From contig NZ_JAIVAF010000007.1 in assembly GCF_020171805.1 (NCBI RefSeq), positions 84,599-148,598 of the forward strand: 64,000 bases of DNA, given 5' to 3'. The notes under the pieces were generated by a model. It was given only the letters and a program-made list of their open reading frames with translations, was not told where the DNA came from and searched no databases. This stretch comes from Guptibacillus algicola (lineage in GTDB: Bacteria; Bacillota; Bacilli; Bacillales; Guptibacillaceae). The translations under genes were made by a program, and so were the position numbers. Below, piece by piece: positions 51,339 to 60,081 of this stretch (position 1 is its first letter; each line of letters opens with the position of its first letter).

Positions 51339-52416
51339 TTGCATGTAACTCTTGAATGTCGACTGCATTATCTTCCTGATGGTACGAGTGGAAGCTGTCT
51401 ACGAGGAGATCTAGATGTTCAAGGTGGTCATGGTAATCGATGATCATACCGATTAACGGGAAGATCGTCATCCATAACTCACGATTACATTCTCCACTTT
51501 CATATAAGTCTACGTACATTTCTGTTAATGATGATTCTCCAGAATCTACGTTGTTTAACATTTCCTCAGGTGATTGATGCCTTACCTTACCAATGTATTT
51601 CAAGTGTATGCGTTCATGGTAGTTTGTTAGCTGATCCAAGTGAGTTTGAATGAGCTTTCTTACTTCGTCTGGCATGATTAATATTTTCACATCAAGCTGG
51701 TCTAACATTTTTAAGATGGCGAGGGATTTTTCAGTGGTCGCAATCATTTGACGGAAGAGAACTAACTTACGTGCTTTGACGTAATCTCGTTTCTTAAAAT
51801 ACGTTCTTTCTTCTTTATAGAGTAAGAAGTATTGATCGCTTTTCACTGTATCCTCTTTTAATTTGATTAAATTCTCTTTCAGTACCTTATGTTCAGCGTC
51901 ATTCCTCGTAGCAAGTCTAATCCATTGAGAAATGTATTCTGTGTTGCGTACGATTTTATGAAATAACTTTGTTTCGTATTTTGGTGGAAGGAAGATTAGG
52001 TTAACGAAAAATGAACTAATCACTCCGACCATAATGACAAGAAAACGGTTCGTTGCAAATGAGATAAACTCTTCCTGAGGTGCATTCATAATTAAAATCA
52101 ATGTCACAACTGCAAGTGGAATCGTGCTTTCGATCTTCAATTTAATATTGATTGCAATAAGCAGGATTGCTCCAAGTCCTATAACGATAGGCTGATTACC
52201 AAATATAAGTACAAGAACGACTGCGAGGACAGCACCAATGATATTGGCCTGAATCTGTTCGATTATTGATTGATAGGAACGATAGATCGACGGTTGAATT
52301 GCAAATAACGCTGCAACTCCCGCAAAGGATGGCGGGTCTAATTCAAGCCATGTAGCTATATAAAGAGCGATTGTAATCGCAAGCCCTGTTTTAAAAATCC
52401 GGGCACCAAACTTCAT
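51334..52416 (-). CDS. ygaE: Aromatic acid exporter family protein (YgaE, FUSC-like)
   Basis: A 360-residue protein with about six N-terminal membrane helices (KTGLAITIALYIATWL, GVAALFAIQPSIYRSYQ, IIGAVLAVVLVLIFGNQP) and a 200-residue cytoplasmic helical domain. This is the DUF939/ArAE-1 layout of Bacillus proteins related to FUSC aromatic acid exporters. Length and place beside gsaB match YgaE. Its substrate is unknown. GAAAGGATC precedes the ATG. It converges with the peptide operon. Confidence 0.87.
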   Translation of the reverse strand: MKFGARIFKTGLAITIALYIATWLELDPPSFAGVAALFAIQPSIYRSYQSIIEQIQANIIGAVLAVVLVLIFGNQPIVIGLGAILLIAINIKLKIESTIPLAVVTLILIMNAPQEEFISFATNRFLVIMVGVISSFFVNLIFLPPKYETKLFHKIVRNTEYISQWIRLATRNDAEHKVLKENLIKLKEDTVKSDQYFLLYKEERTYFKKRDYVKARKLVLFRQMIATTEKSLAILKMLDQLDVKILIMPDEVRKLIQTHLDQLTNYHERIHLKYIGKVRHQSPEEMLNNVDSGESSLTEMYVDLYESGECNRELWMTIFPLIGMIIDYHDHLEHLDLLVDSFHSYHQEDNAVDIQELHAK

Positions 52417-52547
52417 TTTTGAAAGATCCTTTCGTGAAAAGCTTTTATTTATTATAGAGATTATCCTGTATTACCACTTTTAAACATTAGAGAATGTACT
52501 AGTTATACAATGGAATGACTAAGATAGCAAGCCCTATTTTTACTATA

Positions 52548-52583
52548 AGAAAGACAGAATAAACTTTACGCTTATTCTGTCTT
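52548..52583 (-). terminator. Terminator of gsaB
   Basis: AAGACAGAATAA (52551-52562) pairs with TTATTCTGTCTT (52572-52583). On the minus strand TCTTATAG follows, a short T tract. Confidence 0.65.
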
Positions 52584-52610
52584 ACAGAAACTATTCAGGA
52601 GCATTAAAGA

Positions 52611-53903
52611 TTATTCTGCCATCTGTCGGAAAACATTTTGAACAGCTACAAGTGTGTCATCGATATCCTGAATGTTGTGTTCAGTCGTAAGAAACCAAGC
52701 TTCATATTTAGAAGGTGCCAGGTTGATTCCTTCATTGAGCATAAGTTTGAAAAATGTTGAAAACTTCTCTCCATCCGTGTTTTCTGCATGCTCGTAGTTA
52801 ACAACTTCTTCTTCTGTAAAGTAAACAGTGAGGGCTCCTTTTAAACGGTTGATCGTAACAGGAATGCCGTTTTCTTTTGCTAACTTGTGTATCCCGCTCT
52901 CAAGTCTTGAACCAAGCTGATCGAGATGATCGTATACACCCTCCTCTTGAAGTACCTCAAGACAAGCTATTCCTGCAGAGATTGAAGCAGGGTTTCCTGC
53001 CATCGTTCCTGCTTGGTATGCCGGTCCAAGCGGTGCGACACTTTCCATGATTTCTCGCTTACCACCGTATGCACCGATCGGTAGGCCACCACCGATAATT
53101 TTGCCTAAGGCTGTCATATCTGGCTCAACCCCAATAAGGTTTTGAGCACCACCATACATGAAACGGAATGCTGTGATTACCTCATCGTAAATCACTAAAG
53201 CGCCGTGTTCGTGTGTAATGTTATTCACTTCTTCAAGGAAGCCTTCTTTTGGTTCGACAATTCCAAAGTTACCTACGATCGGTTCAACGAGAACGCCAGC
53301 AACCTCTTCGCCCCATTTGTTCATTGCTTCTTTATAAGCTTCGATGTCATTAAAAGGAACTGTGATTACTTCTTTTGCAATACTCTTAGGTACACCGGCA
53401 GAATCAGGACTTCCTAGAGTAGCGGGACCAGACCCAGCTGCAACGAGGACGAGGTCAGAATGTCCGTGATAACAACCAGCGAATTTAACGATTTTATTTC
53501 GCCCTGTATAGGCCCTTGCTACACGAATCGTTGTCATAACAGCTTCTGTACCAGAGTTTACGAAACGTACGCGTTCTAGTGATGGAATCGCCTCTTGTAG
53601 CATTTTCCCAAATCGGTTCTCAAGCACCGTAGGAGTACCGTATAGTACGCCGTTTTCTGCTGCGTGTGTGATGGCTTGAGTGATATGAGGGTGTGCGTGT
53701 CCCGTAATAATTGGTCCGTAAGCTGCTAGATAATCTATGTACTTGTTACCATCTACGTCCCAGAAGTATGGTCCGCGTGCTTTCTCCATAAAGATCGGTG
53801 TGCCGCCGCCTACACCTTTATAAGATCGTGAAGGACTATTCACCCCACCTAACATGATATCGAGTGATTCTTTATGATGTTGTTCTGATTTTGAAATATT
53901 CAT
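52611..53903 (-). CDS. gsaB: Glutamate-1-semialdehyde 2,1-aminomutase
   Basis: A 430-residue PLP enzyme that converts glutamate-1-semialdehyde to 5-aminolevulinate, the haem and tetrapyrrole precursor. The PLP lysine is K268 in [19 protein letters not shown]240 in [10 protein letters not shown] contacts the pyridine nitrogen, and [16 protein letters not shown] and CYHGHSD are further family motifs. B. subtilis has HemL in the hem operon and the paralogue GsaB next to ygaE; position says GsaB. AGGAGG precedes the ATG. Confidence 0.93.
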   Translation of the reverse strand: MNISKSEQHHKESLDIMLGGVNSPSRSYKGVGGGTPIFMEKARGPYFWDVDGNKYIDYLAAYGPIITGHAHPHITQAITHAAENGVLYGTPTVLENRFGKMLQEAIPSLERVRFVNSGTEAVMTTIRVARAYTGRNKIVKFAGCYHGHSDLVLVAAGSGPATLGSPDSAGVPKSIAKEVITVPFNDIEAYKEAMNKWGEEVAGVLVEPIVGNFGIVEPKEGFLEEVNNITHEHGALVIYDEVITAFRFMYGGAQNLIGVEPDMTALGKIIGGGLPIGAYGGKREIMESVAPLGPAYQAGTMAGNPASISAGIACLEVLQEEGVYDHLDQLGSRLESGIHKLAKENGIPVTINRLKGALTVYFTEEEVVNYEHAENTDGEKFSTFFKLMLNEGINLAPSKYEAWFLTTEHNIQDIDDTLVAVQNVFRQMAE

Positions 53904-54035
53904 AATTGCCTCCTTCTAAAACTAATTCCTGTTTCATTGTAGCATGATATAGAGAGATAGAAACAAGCTCATGCATTGTATCTTCATAGAGGCTCTTGTA
54001 AACTGAATTGGTGTGTGTAAAAAGGAGGAAGACAA

Positions 54036-55052
54036 ATGGGAAAAGAAGTCATCGAGGTACAGTCTTTGCGCAAAGACTTTAAATCACACTCGAGTCGCTC
54101 TGGACTTAAAGGAGCTTTTCGAGATTTGTTTACAAGGAACTACAAGGTGATTTCAGCAGTTAAAGATATTTCTTTCACCGTAAATGAAGGTGAAATGGTC
54201 GGATATATTGGAGAGAACGGTGCTGGTAAATCAACGAGCATCAAAATGTTAACTGGGATTTTGACTCCTACATCAGGAACAGTTCGCGTAAATGGAATGG
54301 ATCCACACAAGGAACGCGAGAAATTCGTTCGCTCGATCGGCGTTGTGTTTGGACAACGTTCGCAACTATGGTGGGATATTGCTGTTCAGGAATCATTCCG
54401 TCTGTTAAAGAAAGTCTATAATGTACCGGATGATGTATATAACGAACATATGAACCATGTGATTGAATCGCTCGACATTGGACCTTTGCTAGATAAACCG
54501 GTTAGAAAATTATCACTGGGGCAGCGGATGAGGTGCGAACTTGCGGCAGCGTTATTACATAATCCAAAGCTGTTGTTTCTTGACGAACCTACGATCGGGC
54601 TTGATGTCCTCGTGAAACTTAAGATTCGAAACTTCCTTAAAGAAATTAATGAAAAATACAAAACGACAATCTTGCTGACAACACATGATTTAACGGATAT
54701 TGAAGCATTGTGTGAGCGAGTGGTCATGCTTGATGAGGGACAGATCATCTATGACGGTAAGCTTGCGAAGCTTCGGTCAAACTGGGGAGAAGGAAAACAA
54801 ATCGAGTTTCAGTTTGGTGAGAACGTTACCGGGGATGAGCTTCAGCCGTTATTGAAGGAACTCGATGCAGAATGGACTCCTGGCGATCGACCGAATGTTT
54901 ATGTTGCAAATGTAGTTAATGAAGAGCACGTAATATCTGAAGTAATTGGAAGGGTTGTTGCTGCTCATCGCATTACAGATATAAAGATTCATGAGATTTC
55001 AACTGAAGAAATTATAAGGAATATTTATGAAGAGGGAATGCTCAATGGGTAA
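54036..55052 (+). CDS. ABC transporter ATP-binding protein (COG4586 type)
   Basis: A 338-residue ATPase. Walker A is GENGAGKST (59-67), the signature is LSLGQRMRCELAAAL (a variant SLGQ), and Walker B LLFLDEPTIGLD. The N-terminal 40 residues (SHSSRSGLKGAFRDLF) and the C-terminal domain are those of the COG4586 group that works with two ABC-2-like permeases, here the next two genes. AAAGGAGG precedes the ATG. The substrate is unknown. Confidence 0.9.
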   Translation: MGKEVIEVQSLRKDFKSHSSRSGLKGAFRDLFTRNYKVISAVKDISFTVNEGEMVGYIGENGAGKSTSIKMLTGILTPTSGTVRVNGMDPHKEREKFVRSIGVVFGQRSQLWWDIAVQESFRLLKKVYNVPDDVYNEHMNHVIESLDIGPLLDKPVRKLSLGQRMRCELAAALLHNPKLLFLDEPTIGLDVLVKLKIRNFLKEINEKYKTTILLTTHDLTDIEALCERVVMLDEGQIIYDGKLAKLRSNWGEGKQIEFQFGENVTGDELQPLLKELDAEWTPGDRPNVYVANVVNEEHVISEVIGRVVAAHRITDIKIHEISTEEIIRNIYEEGMLNG

Positions 55053-55836
55053 GTATATTGAAATGATTCGAATTCGTTTCCTTATGATGCTTGCTTATCG
55101 AACAAATTACTACAGTGGCATCTTAATTTATAGTATTAATATTGGTGCTTATTATTTTTTGTGGAGTGCGATTTATGGAGACAAAGGGGAAATAGAAGGT
55201 TTATCTGTTATACAGATGACAACTTACATTGCCGTTGCTTGGATGGCGCGAGCATTTTACTTTAACAATATCGATAGAGAAATCGCTCAGGAAATCAAAG
55301 AAGGTAAGGTAGCGGTGGAGTTTATAAGACCTTATCATTACCTGATGATGAAAACGATGCAAGGGTTAGGGGAGGGAATCTTCCGTTTGAGTTTCTTTTC
55401 CATTCCTGGAATGTTCATCGTCAGTTTGATATTCCCGATCGAGTTTTCCGCTGCTGCATCAACATGGCTGTTCTTCATGGTAGCAATCATTCTTAGTTTT
55501 ATCGTAAATACACAGATTAATTTGCTCACAGGCGTCCTGACATTCTTCTTCTTTAATAATGATGGTCTTATAAGAGCAAAGCGTGTGGTTATCGATTTAT
55601 TCTCGGGTCTTTTACTACCGATAAGCTTTTATCCTGGCTGGGCTCAAAGCGTCATGGACTTTCTCCCATTTCAGGCGATCAGCTATATCCCGAGTATGAT
55701 CTTTACAGAAGGGTTCAAGGGATCAGCCGTTTATGAAGCTCTTCTTTTCCAAGTCATATGGGCAGCGATCTTAATCATCCCAATTCAAGCTCTCTGGATC
55801 ATCGCAAAAAAACAACTGATCGTGCAGGGAGGGTGA
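55045..55836 (+). CDS. ABC-2 family permease subunit 1
   Basis: A 263-residue protein with six membrane helices, starting MGKYIEMIRIRFLMMLAYRTNYYSG. NNIDREIAQEIKEGKVAVEFIRPYHYLM is the conserved cytoplasmic loop of the COG4587/DUF990 permeases. Its ATG at 55045 overlaps the end of the ATPase gene by eight bases, with GAGGGAA as ribosome binding site, so translation is coupled. It pairs with the next permease. Confidence 0.87.
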   Translation: MGKYIEMIRIRFLMMLAYRTNYYSGILIYSINIGAYYFLWSAIYGDKGEIEGLSVIQMTTYIAVAWMARAFYFNNIDREIAQEIKEGKVAVEFIRPYHYLMMKTMQGLGEGIFRLSFFSIPGMFIVSLIFPIEFSAAASTWLFFMVAIILSFIVNTQINLLTGVLTFFFFNNDGLIRAKRVVIDLFSGLLLPISFYPGWAQSVMDFLPFQAISYIPSMIFTEGFKGSAVYEALLFQVIWAAILIIPIQALWIIAKKQLIVQGG

Positions 55837-55840
55837 GCAG

Positions 55841-56626
55841 ATGAAACACGCAACTATTTTCTTATTATATGTGTCACAGTATATGAAGACGAGACTGACG
55901 TATCGTATTGATATGGCGATGGAAATTATGTCTGATCTATTGTTTCAGGCTGTTAATTTAATTTTTATCCTCGTTGTATTTGGTCACACCAACATGCTTA
56001 GCGGATGGTCTAGAGATGAAATCATCTTTATTTATGGCTTTTTCCTTGTGCCATTCGCGATCTTTGGTGCTTTCTTTAATATTTGGGATTTCAACGAACG
56101 GTATATTGTAAAAGGAGAAATGGATCGAATCCTAACTAGGCCTGTTCATAGTTTGTTTCAAATCATTCTAGAGCGAATGGAATTAGAGTCACTGTTTGGA
56201 ATGATTACGGGAATAGCCGTCATGATCTATGCAGGGAGTAGGTTGGATTTAAGTCTCTCGTGGTATGATCCATTTGTTTTCCTAGTAATGGTCATTGGAG
56301 GGGCATTTGTCTATGCTGGTATCTTTGTTCTACTTGCAAGCATAAGCTTCTGGTCAGATAGCCGTACAAGTATTATGCCGATGATGTACAATATCGGAAA
56401 CTATGGTAGATATCCAGTTGATATCTATAATAAGGTGATTCGTTTTATTCTTACTTGGATTCTTCCGTTTGCATTTGTTGGTGTTTATCCTTCAGCTTAT
56501 TTCTTAGGTCGTGAAGAGTGGTATGGGTATGCTTTTCTGACACCTGTCATCGGATTCGCATTCTTCGCAATTGCGATAATTATGTGGAATATCGGTGTAA
56601 CTAAATATCGAGGAGCAGGTAACTGA
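55841..56626 (+). CDS. ABC-2 family permease subunit 2 (COG3694 type)
   Basis: A 261-residue protein with six membrane helices. RIDMAMEIMSDLLFQAVNLIFILVVF, the loop YIVKGEMDRILTRPVHSLFQII and the late YPVDIYNKVIRFILTWILPFAFVGVYPSAYFLG segment are COG3694 signatures. It is four bases after the first permease (GGAGGGTGAG as ribosome binding site). The three genes together encode an exporter of unknown substrate. Confidence 0.87.
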   Translation: MKHATIFLLYVSQYMKTRLTYRIDMAMEIMSDLLFQAVNLIFILVVFGHTNMLSGWSRDEIIFIYGFFLVPFAIFGAFFNIWDFNERYIVKGEMDRILTRPVHSLFQIILERMELESLFGMITGIAVMIYAGSRLDLSLSWYDPFVFLVMVIGGAFVYAGIFVLLASISFWSDSRTSIMPMMYNIGNYGRYPVDIYNKVIRFILTWILPFAFVGVYPSAYFLGREEWYGYAFLTPVIGFAFFAIAIIMWNIGVTKYRGAGN

Positions 56627-56629
56627 TCG

Positions 56630-56658
56630 ACCGGAGGGGCGTCCCTCTGGTTTTTTTA
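56630..56658 (+). terminator. Rho-independent terminator
   Basis: A 9-bp stem with one G-U pair, ACCGGAGGG with CCCTCTGGT around GCGT, is followed by TTTTTTA. Confidence 0.85.
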
Positions 56659-56662
56659 TTTT

Positions 56663-57202
56663 TTAGACAAAGTCTAGTGAAGGTGTCCCAATAGTTTCTT
56701 TTAGTTTCTTCATTCCTAATCGAACACGACTTTTAACAGTACCAAGAGGAATTTTCTTTTTTGTAGCGACCTCTGCCTGTGAATAACCTTCAATATATAT
56801 TAGTCTCACAATTTCTTGCTGCTCATTCGTTAATGAAGTCAAAGCCATATAGATCACATGATTGTCTTCAATATTATCGTGCGTATATGAGTTCTCGTTT
56901 AAAATATGGTAATCCTCAATGACAGTCTCTCTGAAATGGCGCTGTTCTTTTTTTGTTCGGTCGATGGCACGATTTTTCGTTATCTGATTTACCCAAGAAG
57001 AAAGTTTACCTTTGTTAGGATCGAATTGATGGCGCTTGTTCCAAACCTCCAAATATACATCTTGGACCACTTCCTCAGCAATTTGCTGATCATTAACAAT
57101 ACGACGAGCGATGCTTTGTAACGCCTGTTTGTTTTCGTCACAAAAACTTTGAAACTGTTCTTCATTCTCCCAAGATCCGATCGCAAAGTTCTCTTTCTTC
57201 AT
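56663..57202 (-). CDS. ECF-type RNA polymerase sigma factor
   Basis: A 179-residue sigma-70-family protein. Region 2 covers about residues 25-90 (IARRIVNDQQIAEEVVQDVYLEVW, then WVNQITKNRAID), and region 4 about 120-175 (LTNEQQEIVRLIYIEGYSQAEVATK, PLGTVKSRVRLGMKKLKE). Region 3 is absent, as in ECF factors. No anti-sigma gene is next to it. The start ATG at 57202 is nine bases after GAGGGAG. It diverges from the DUF4397/sortase genes, which it may control. Confidence 0.88.
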   Translation of the reverse strand: MKKENFAIGSWENEEQFQSFCDENKQALQSIARRIVNDQQIAEEVVQDVYLEVWNKRHQFDPNKGKLSSWVNQITKNRAIDRTKKEQRHFRETVIEDYHILNENSYTHDNIEDNHVIYMALTSLTNEQQEIVRLIYIEGYSQAEVATKKKIPLGTVKSRVRLGMKKLKETIGTPSLDFV

Positions 57203-57317
57203 TATTAGCCACTCCCTCATTACTAATTTAGTACGCTTATTCCCTCCGGAGTTTAATAAAAACAAATAAACTGTAAAAGAAAGTGATCCATTTACTATAG
57301 TTTTGTCGTATTAATAG

Positions 57318-57345
57318 TTGAACATAGGTTATACAAAAGTATAAC
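57318..57345 (+). promoter_or_regulatory. Promoter and inverted repeat between the sigma factor and DUF4397 genes
   Basis: TTGAAC-N16-TATAAC forms a reasonable promoter for the DUF4397 gene. Overlapping it is a perfect inverted repeat, GTTATAC-AAAA-GTATAAC (57328-57345), a possible operator. Confidence 0.45.
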
Positions 57346-57372
57346 AAAAATAAAACAATAGGAGTTGAGTGC

Positions 57373-58185
57373 ATGTTTAAGAAGATTATGGCGTCTGCAG
57401 TTGCACTAGTTATGATGTTTGGACTCATTAGTACACAGGCTTTTGCGGAGCATCACGAAGCGATGGTTCGAGTAATTCATGCATCACCGGATGCACCTGC
57501 GGTGGATATATATGTTAATGGAGAGGCAGTTGTAGAGGGAGCGGAGTATAAGCAAGCAACAGATTACATGGCTTTACCAGCTGGGGATCATAAAATTGAA
57601 GTATTCCCTGCAGGTAAGAATGGTGAAGGGGACCCTGTTATTAGTCAGAACGTAACCCTTGAAGAAGGAATGAAGTATTCTGCAGCAGCAGTCGGTAAGC
57701 TTGATGGAATCTCTCTTTGGGCGCTAGGCGATGAAGCGAAAGCTTCTGAAGGAAAAGCGAAAGTAAGAGTTGTTCATGCTTCTCCTGACGCTCCTAATGT
57801 TGACGTAGCAGTAAAAGATGGCGATGTTCTTTTCTCAGACGTAGCTTTTAAATCGATGTCTGACTACGCCGAAGTTGATCCAATGACAGTAGATTTAGAA
57901 GTTCGTCCGGCGGGATCTGAAGACGTAGTACTCGAAATTCCAGGAGTAGAATTAAAAGAAGGATATGTATATTCTGTATATGCGATCGGTCTTGTTGAAG
58001 GAGAACAACCACTAGAAGCTTGGCCTCTAGTAGACTCTGCAAACATGCCATCTGAAATGCCTAAAACAGGTATGGGTGGTACTGCCGATCAATCAAACAA
58101 TATGGTTGCTTGGACACTATTAGGTGTTAGTATGCTAGCAGTAGCTGGAACTAGCTTCTATATTCGCAAAAAGAAAACAACATAA
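57373..58185 (+). CDS. DUF4397 surface protein with a sortase signal
   Basis: A 270-residue secreted protein. A signal peptide (about 25 residues, ending TQAFAEHH) is followed by two DUF4397 repeats, each starting VRVIHASPDAP or VRVVHASPDAP. The C-terminus is a sorting signal: MPKTG (229-233, the usual L replaced by M), a membrane helix (MVAWTLLGVSMLAVAGTSFY) and RKKK. It should be linked to the wall by the sortase encoded next. AGGAGTTG precedes the ATG. The biological role of DUF4397 is not known. Confidence 0.88.
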   Translation: MFKKIMASAVALVMMFGLISTQAFAEHHEAMVRVIHASPDAPAVDIYVNGEAVVEGAEYKQATDYMALPAGDHKIEVFPAGKNGEGDPVISQNVTLEEGMKYSAAAVGKLDGISLWALGDEAKASEGKAKVRVVHASPDAPNVDVAVKDGDVLFSDVAFKSMSDYAEVDPMTVDLEVRPAGSEDVVLEIPGVELKEGYVYSVYAIGLVEGEQPLEAWPLVDSANMPSEMPKTGMGGTADQSNNMVAWTLLGVSMLAVAGTSFYIRKKKTT

Positions 58186-58208
58186 CTCATTATAGAGGGG
58201 GAGGAGCA

Positions 58209-58829
58209 GTGTCAGTTAAGAAGATCCTTACTATCATTCTTTTAGGAGCAGCGATGGGCTGCTCCTCTTCTAATCTTATAGAATCAGAGACGCTGACCGG
58301 TAGTGACAATACTGAAGAAGTTGTTACCGCATTTGAAAATAGCACTGAAACTAACAATACAAACGATCAACTTAGCAATGAAGGGATTGTCCCTGCTCAG
58401 TTGGTGATACAAGAAATAGGAGTAGATGCAAAGGTTGAACATGTAGGTCAATTGCCGAATGGTCAAATGGATGTTCCAACAGAAGATAAGAATGTAGGTT
58501 GGTACGAATTAGGTGCTGAACCAGGAGAAGCTGGGAATGCAGTGATTGCTGGTCATGTAGACAATAAAACTGGACCTGCAGTATTCTTTCACCTAGGGGA
58601 TCTTAAACCGGGAGATGTACTGACTGTAACGAGTGATAAAGGTAAATCCTATGAATTTACAGTCGAGAGCATTGCCTCGTATCCAAGAAATAATGCTCCA
58701 CTTGAGAAAATATTTGGAATGAGTAATAAACCGCGGTTAAATCTAATAACGTGTTCCGGAGGTTTTAATCGGAATGCTGGTACTCATGAAGAGCGGATGG
58801 TCGTCTATACTGTGCTTACTTCTAATTAA
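58209..58829 (+). CDS. Class F-type sortase
   Basis: A 206-residue sortase. The catalytic His is H116 in IAGHVDNK, Cys is C182 in NLITCSGGF (TLxTC motif) and Arg R196 in EERMVVYT. A hydrophobic N-terminus ends near MGCSSS, a weak lipobox, so it may be a lipoprotein or membrane-anchored. About 45 polar residues link it to the catalytic domain. The preceding gene encodes its probable MPKTG substrate, 23 bases upstream. The start is GTG after GGGGGAGGAG. Confidence 0.87.
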   Translation: MSVKKILTIILLGAAMGCSSSNLIESETLTGSDNTEEVVTAFENSTETNNTNDQLSNEGIVPAQLVIQEIGVDAKVEHVGQLPNGQMDVPTEDKNVGWYELGAEPGEAGNAVIAGHVDNKTGPAVFFHLGDLKPGDVLTVTSDKGKSYEFTVESIASYPRNNAPLEKIFGMSNKPRLNLITCSGGFNRNAGTHEERMVVYTVLTSN

Positions 58830-58884
58830 GATTGTCTTGTCCTAATTTATAGAAAACCTCATAAAGTAAATATGAGGTGGTTCC

Positions 58885-59319
58885 ATGATTATTGGTTTCG
58901 TAATCATAGCGATTATGATCGCTTCGTTAGGAATAGGAAGAAGTATGGTCTCTCTAATGAAGAGAACGCGCATACCGGGGAGTTTGCTTTCAGTTTACAA
59001 GCTTGTGCTTTTATTCGTAGTATACTTTACGATGATTACAGCTTTTGCTTGCATTTATTTGTGTCTAGTTATTCTGGATATTCCTGTTCTTCAAGAGGGG
59101 AGTATCGATATGGCAACCATACCTATGGAAGGTATCACTAGGATTCAATCTGTTCTTTACTTCAGTGCTGTTACACTTTTATCGGTAGGTTATGGGGACA
59201 TTACTCCGATCGGTGTTGGACGATGGATTGCTATCATCGAAGCTTTAATTGGATATTTGATGCCAGCAGCATTTTTTGTGACAACGATCGTCCATTACAA
59301 AGAAGGTTCTGAGTTGTAA
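58885..59319 (+). CDS. Two-TM potassium channel protein
   Basis: A 144-residue membrane protein. It has an N-terminal helix, a second hydrophobic segment (YKLVLLFVVYFTMITAFA), the pore helix and the selectivity filter SVGYGD (100-105) within TLLSVGYGDITPIG, then a last helix. This is the Ion_trans_2 pore. It lacks an RCK regulatory domain. GAGGTGG is four to five bases before the ATG. It follows the sortase by 55 bases in the same direction. Confidence 0.88.
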   Translation: MIIGFVIIAIMIASLGIGRSMVSLMKRTRIPGSLLSVYKLVLLFVVYFTMITAFACIYLCLVILDIPVLQEGSIDMATIPMEGITRIQSVLYFSAVTLLSVGYGDITPIGVGRWIAIIEALIGYLMPAAFFVTTIVHYKEGSEL

Positions 59320-59373
59320 GTTTCATCGTATTTCGGTACGCTTACTTAAGAAGTAATAAAAGGAGGCGTAACG

Positions 59374-59844
59374 ATGAGTATTGAAGTTGGACAAAAAGCA
59401 CCTGATTTTAAACTTGAAGCAAGTACTGGAGAAACGGTTTCTCTTTCTGATTACAAAGGGAAAAACGTTGTGCTTTATTTTTATCCTAAGGACATGACGC
59501 CTGGATGCACAACGGAAGCATGTGATTTTCGAGATCATATCGAAGGGTTTGAAGAGCTTGACACTGTTATTTTAGGAGTGAGCCCAGATCCTGTAGAGAA
59601 ACATAAGAAGTTCATCGATAAATACGAGCTGCCTTTCCTCCTTCTTGCCGATGAAGATCACAAGGTAGCGGAAGCATATGATGTGTGGCAATTGAAAAAG
59701 AATTTCGGAAAAGAATACATGGGTATTGTGCGCTCTACTTTTGTTATTAATAAAGAAGGCGAGCTTGTAAAGGAATGGCGCAAGGTTAGAGTGAAAGAAC
59801 ATGTTGAAACAGCACTGAATTATATTAAAGAAAACCTTTCGTAG
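59374..59844 (+). CDS. bcp: Thioredoxin-dependent thiol peroxidase (Bcp, YgaF)
   Basis: A 156-residue peroxiredoxin. The peroxidatic cysteine is C45 in DMTPGCTTEAC, with the resolving cysteine C50 five residues on, as in Bcp/PrxQ. IVRSTFVINKEGELVKEWRKV is the typical C-terminal part. It reduces hydroperoxides using thioredoxin. AAAGGAGG precedes the ATG by seven bases. In B. subtilis ygaF lies between gsaB and the perR-ygzB-ygxA group, as here. Confidence 0.93.
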   Translation: MSIEVGQKAPDFKLEASTGETVSLSDYKGKNVVLYFYPKDMTPGCTTEACDFRDHIEGFEELDTVILGVSPDPVEKHKKFIDKYELPFLLLADEDHKVAEAYDVWQLKKNFGKEYMGIVRSTFVINKEGELVKEWRKVRVKEHVETALNYIKENLS

Positions 59845-59923
59845 TCAGGTGTCCTTTAAGGGCGAAAGACTATACAAATTTAGTAAGTACGCATAGTGTA
59901 TTAGTAGATCATATCTTCAGGTG

Positions 59924-59950
59924 AGAGCGCAAAACGCGCTCTTTTTTTGA
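59924..59950 (+). terminator. Rho-independent terminator
   Basis: AGAGCGC and GCGCTCT flank AAAAC (59924-59930 with 59936-59942), followed by TTTTTTT. It lies 80 bases after bcp. Confidence 0.85.
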
Positions 59951-60081
59951 ATACCTTATTTTCTTTTTTGAGGAATATAGATTGTTCCGTTTAAATGTGT
60001 GAAGGGTTTTCATTTAAAGGGATTTGGCAAATCAGCTATACTTATACTTAAGTCATAATTCTAATTTCTTGAGGTGAAACT

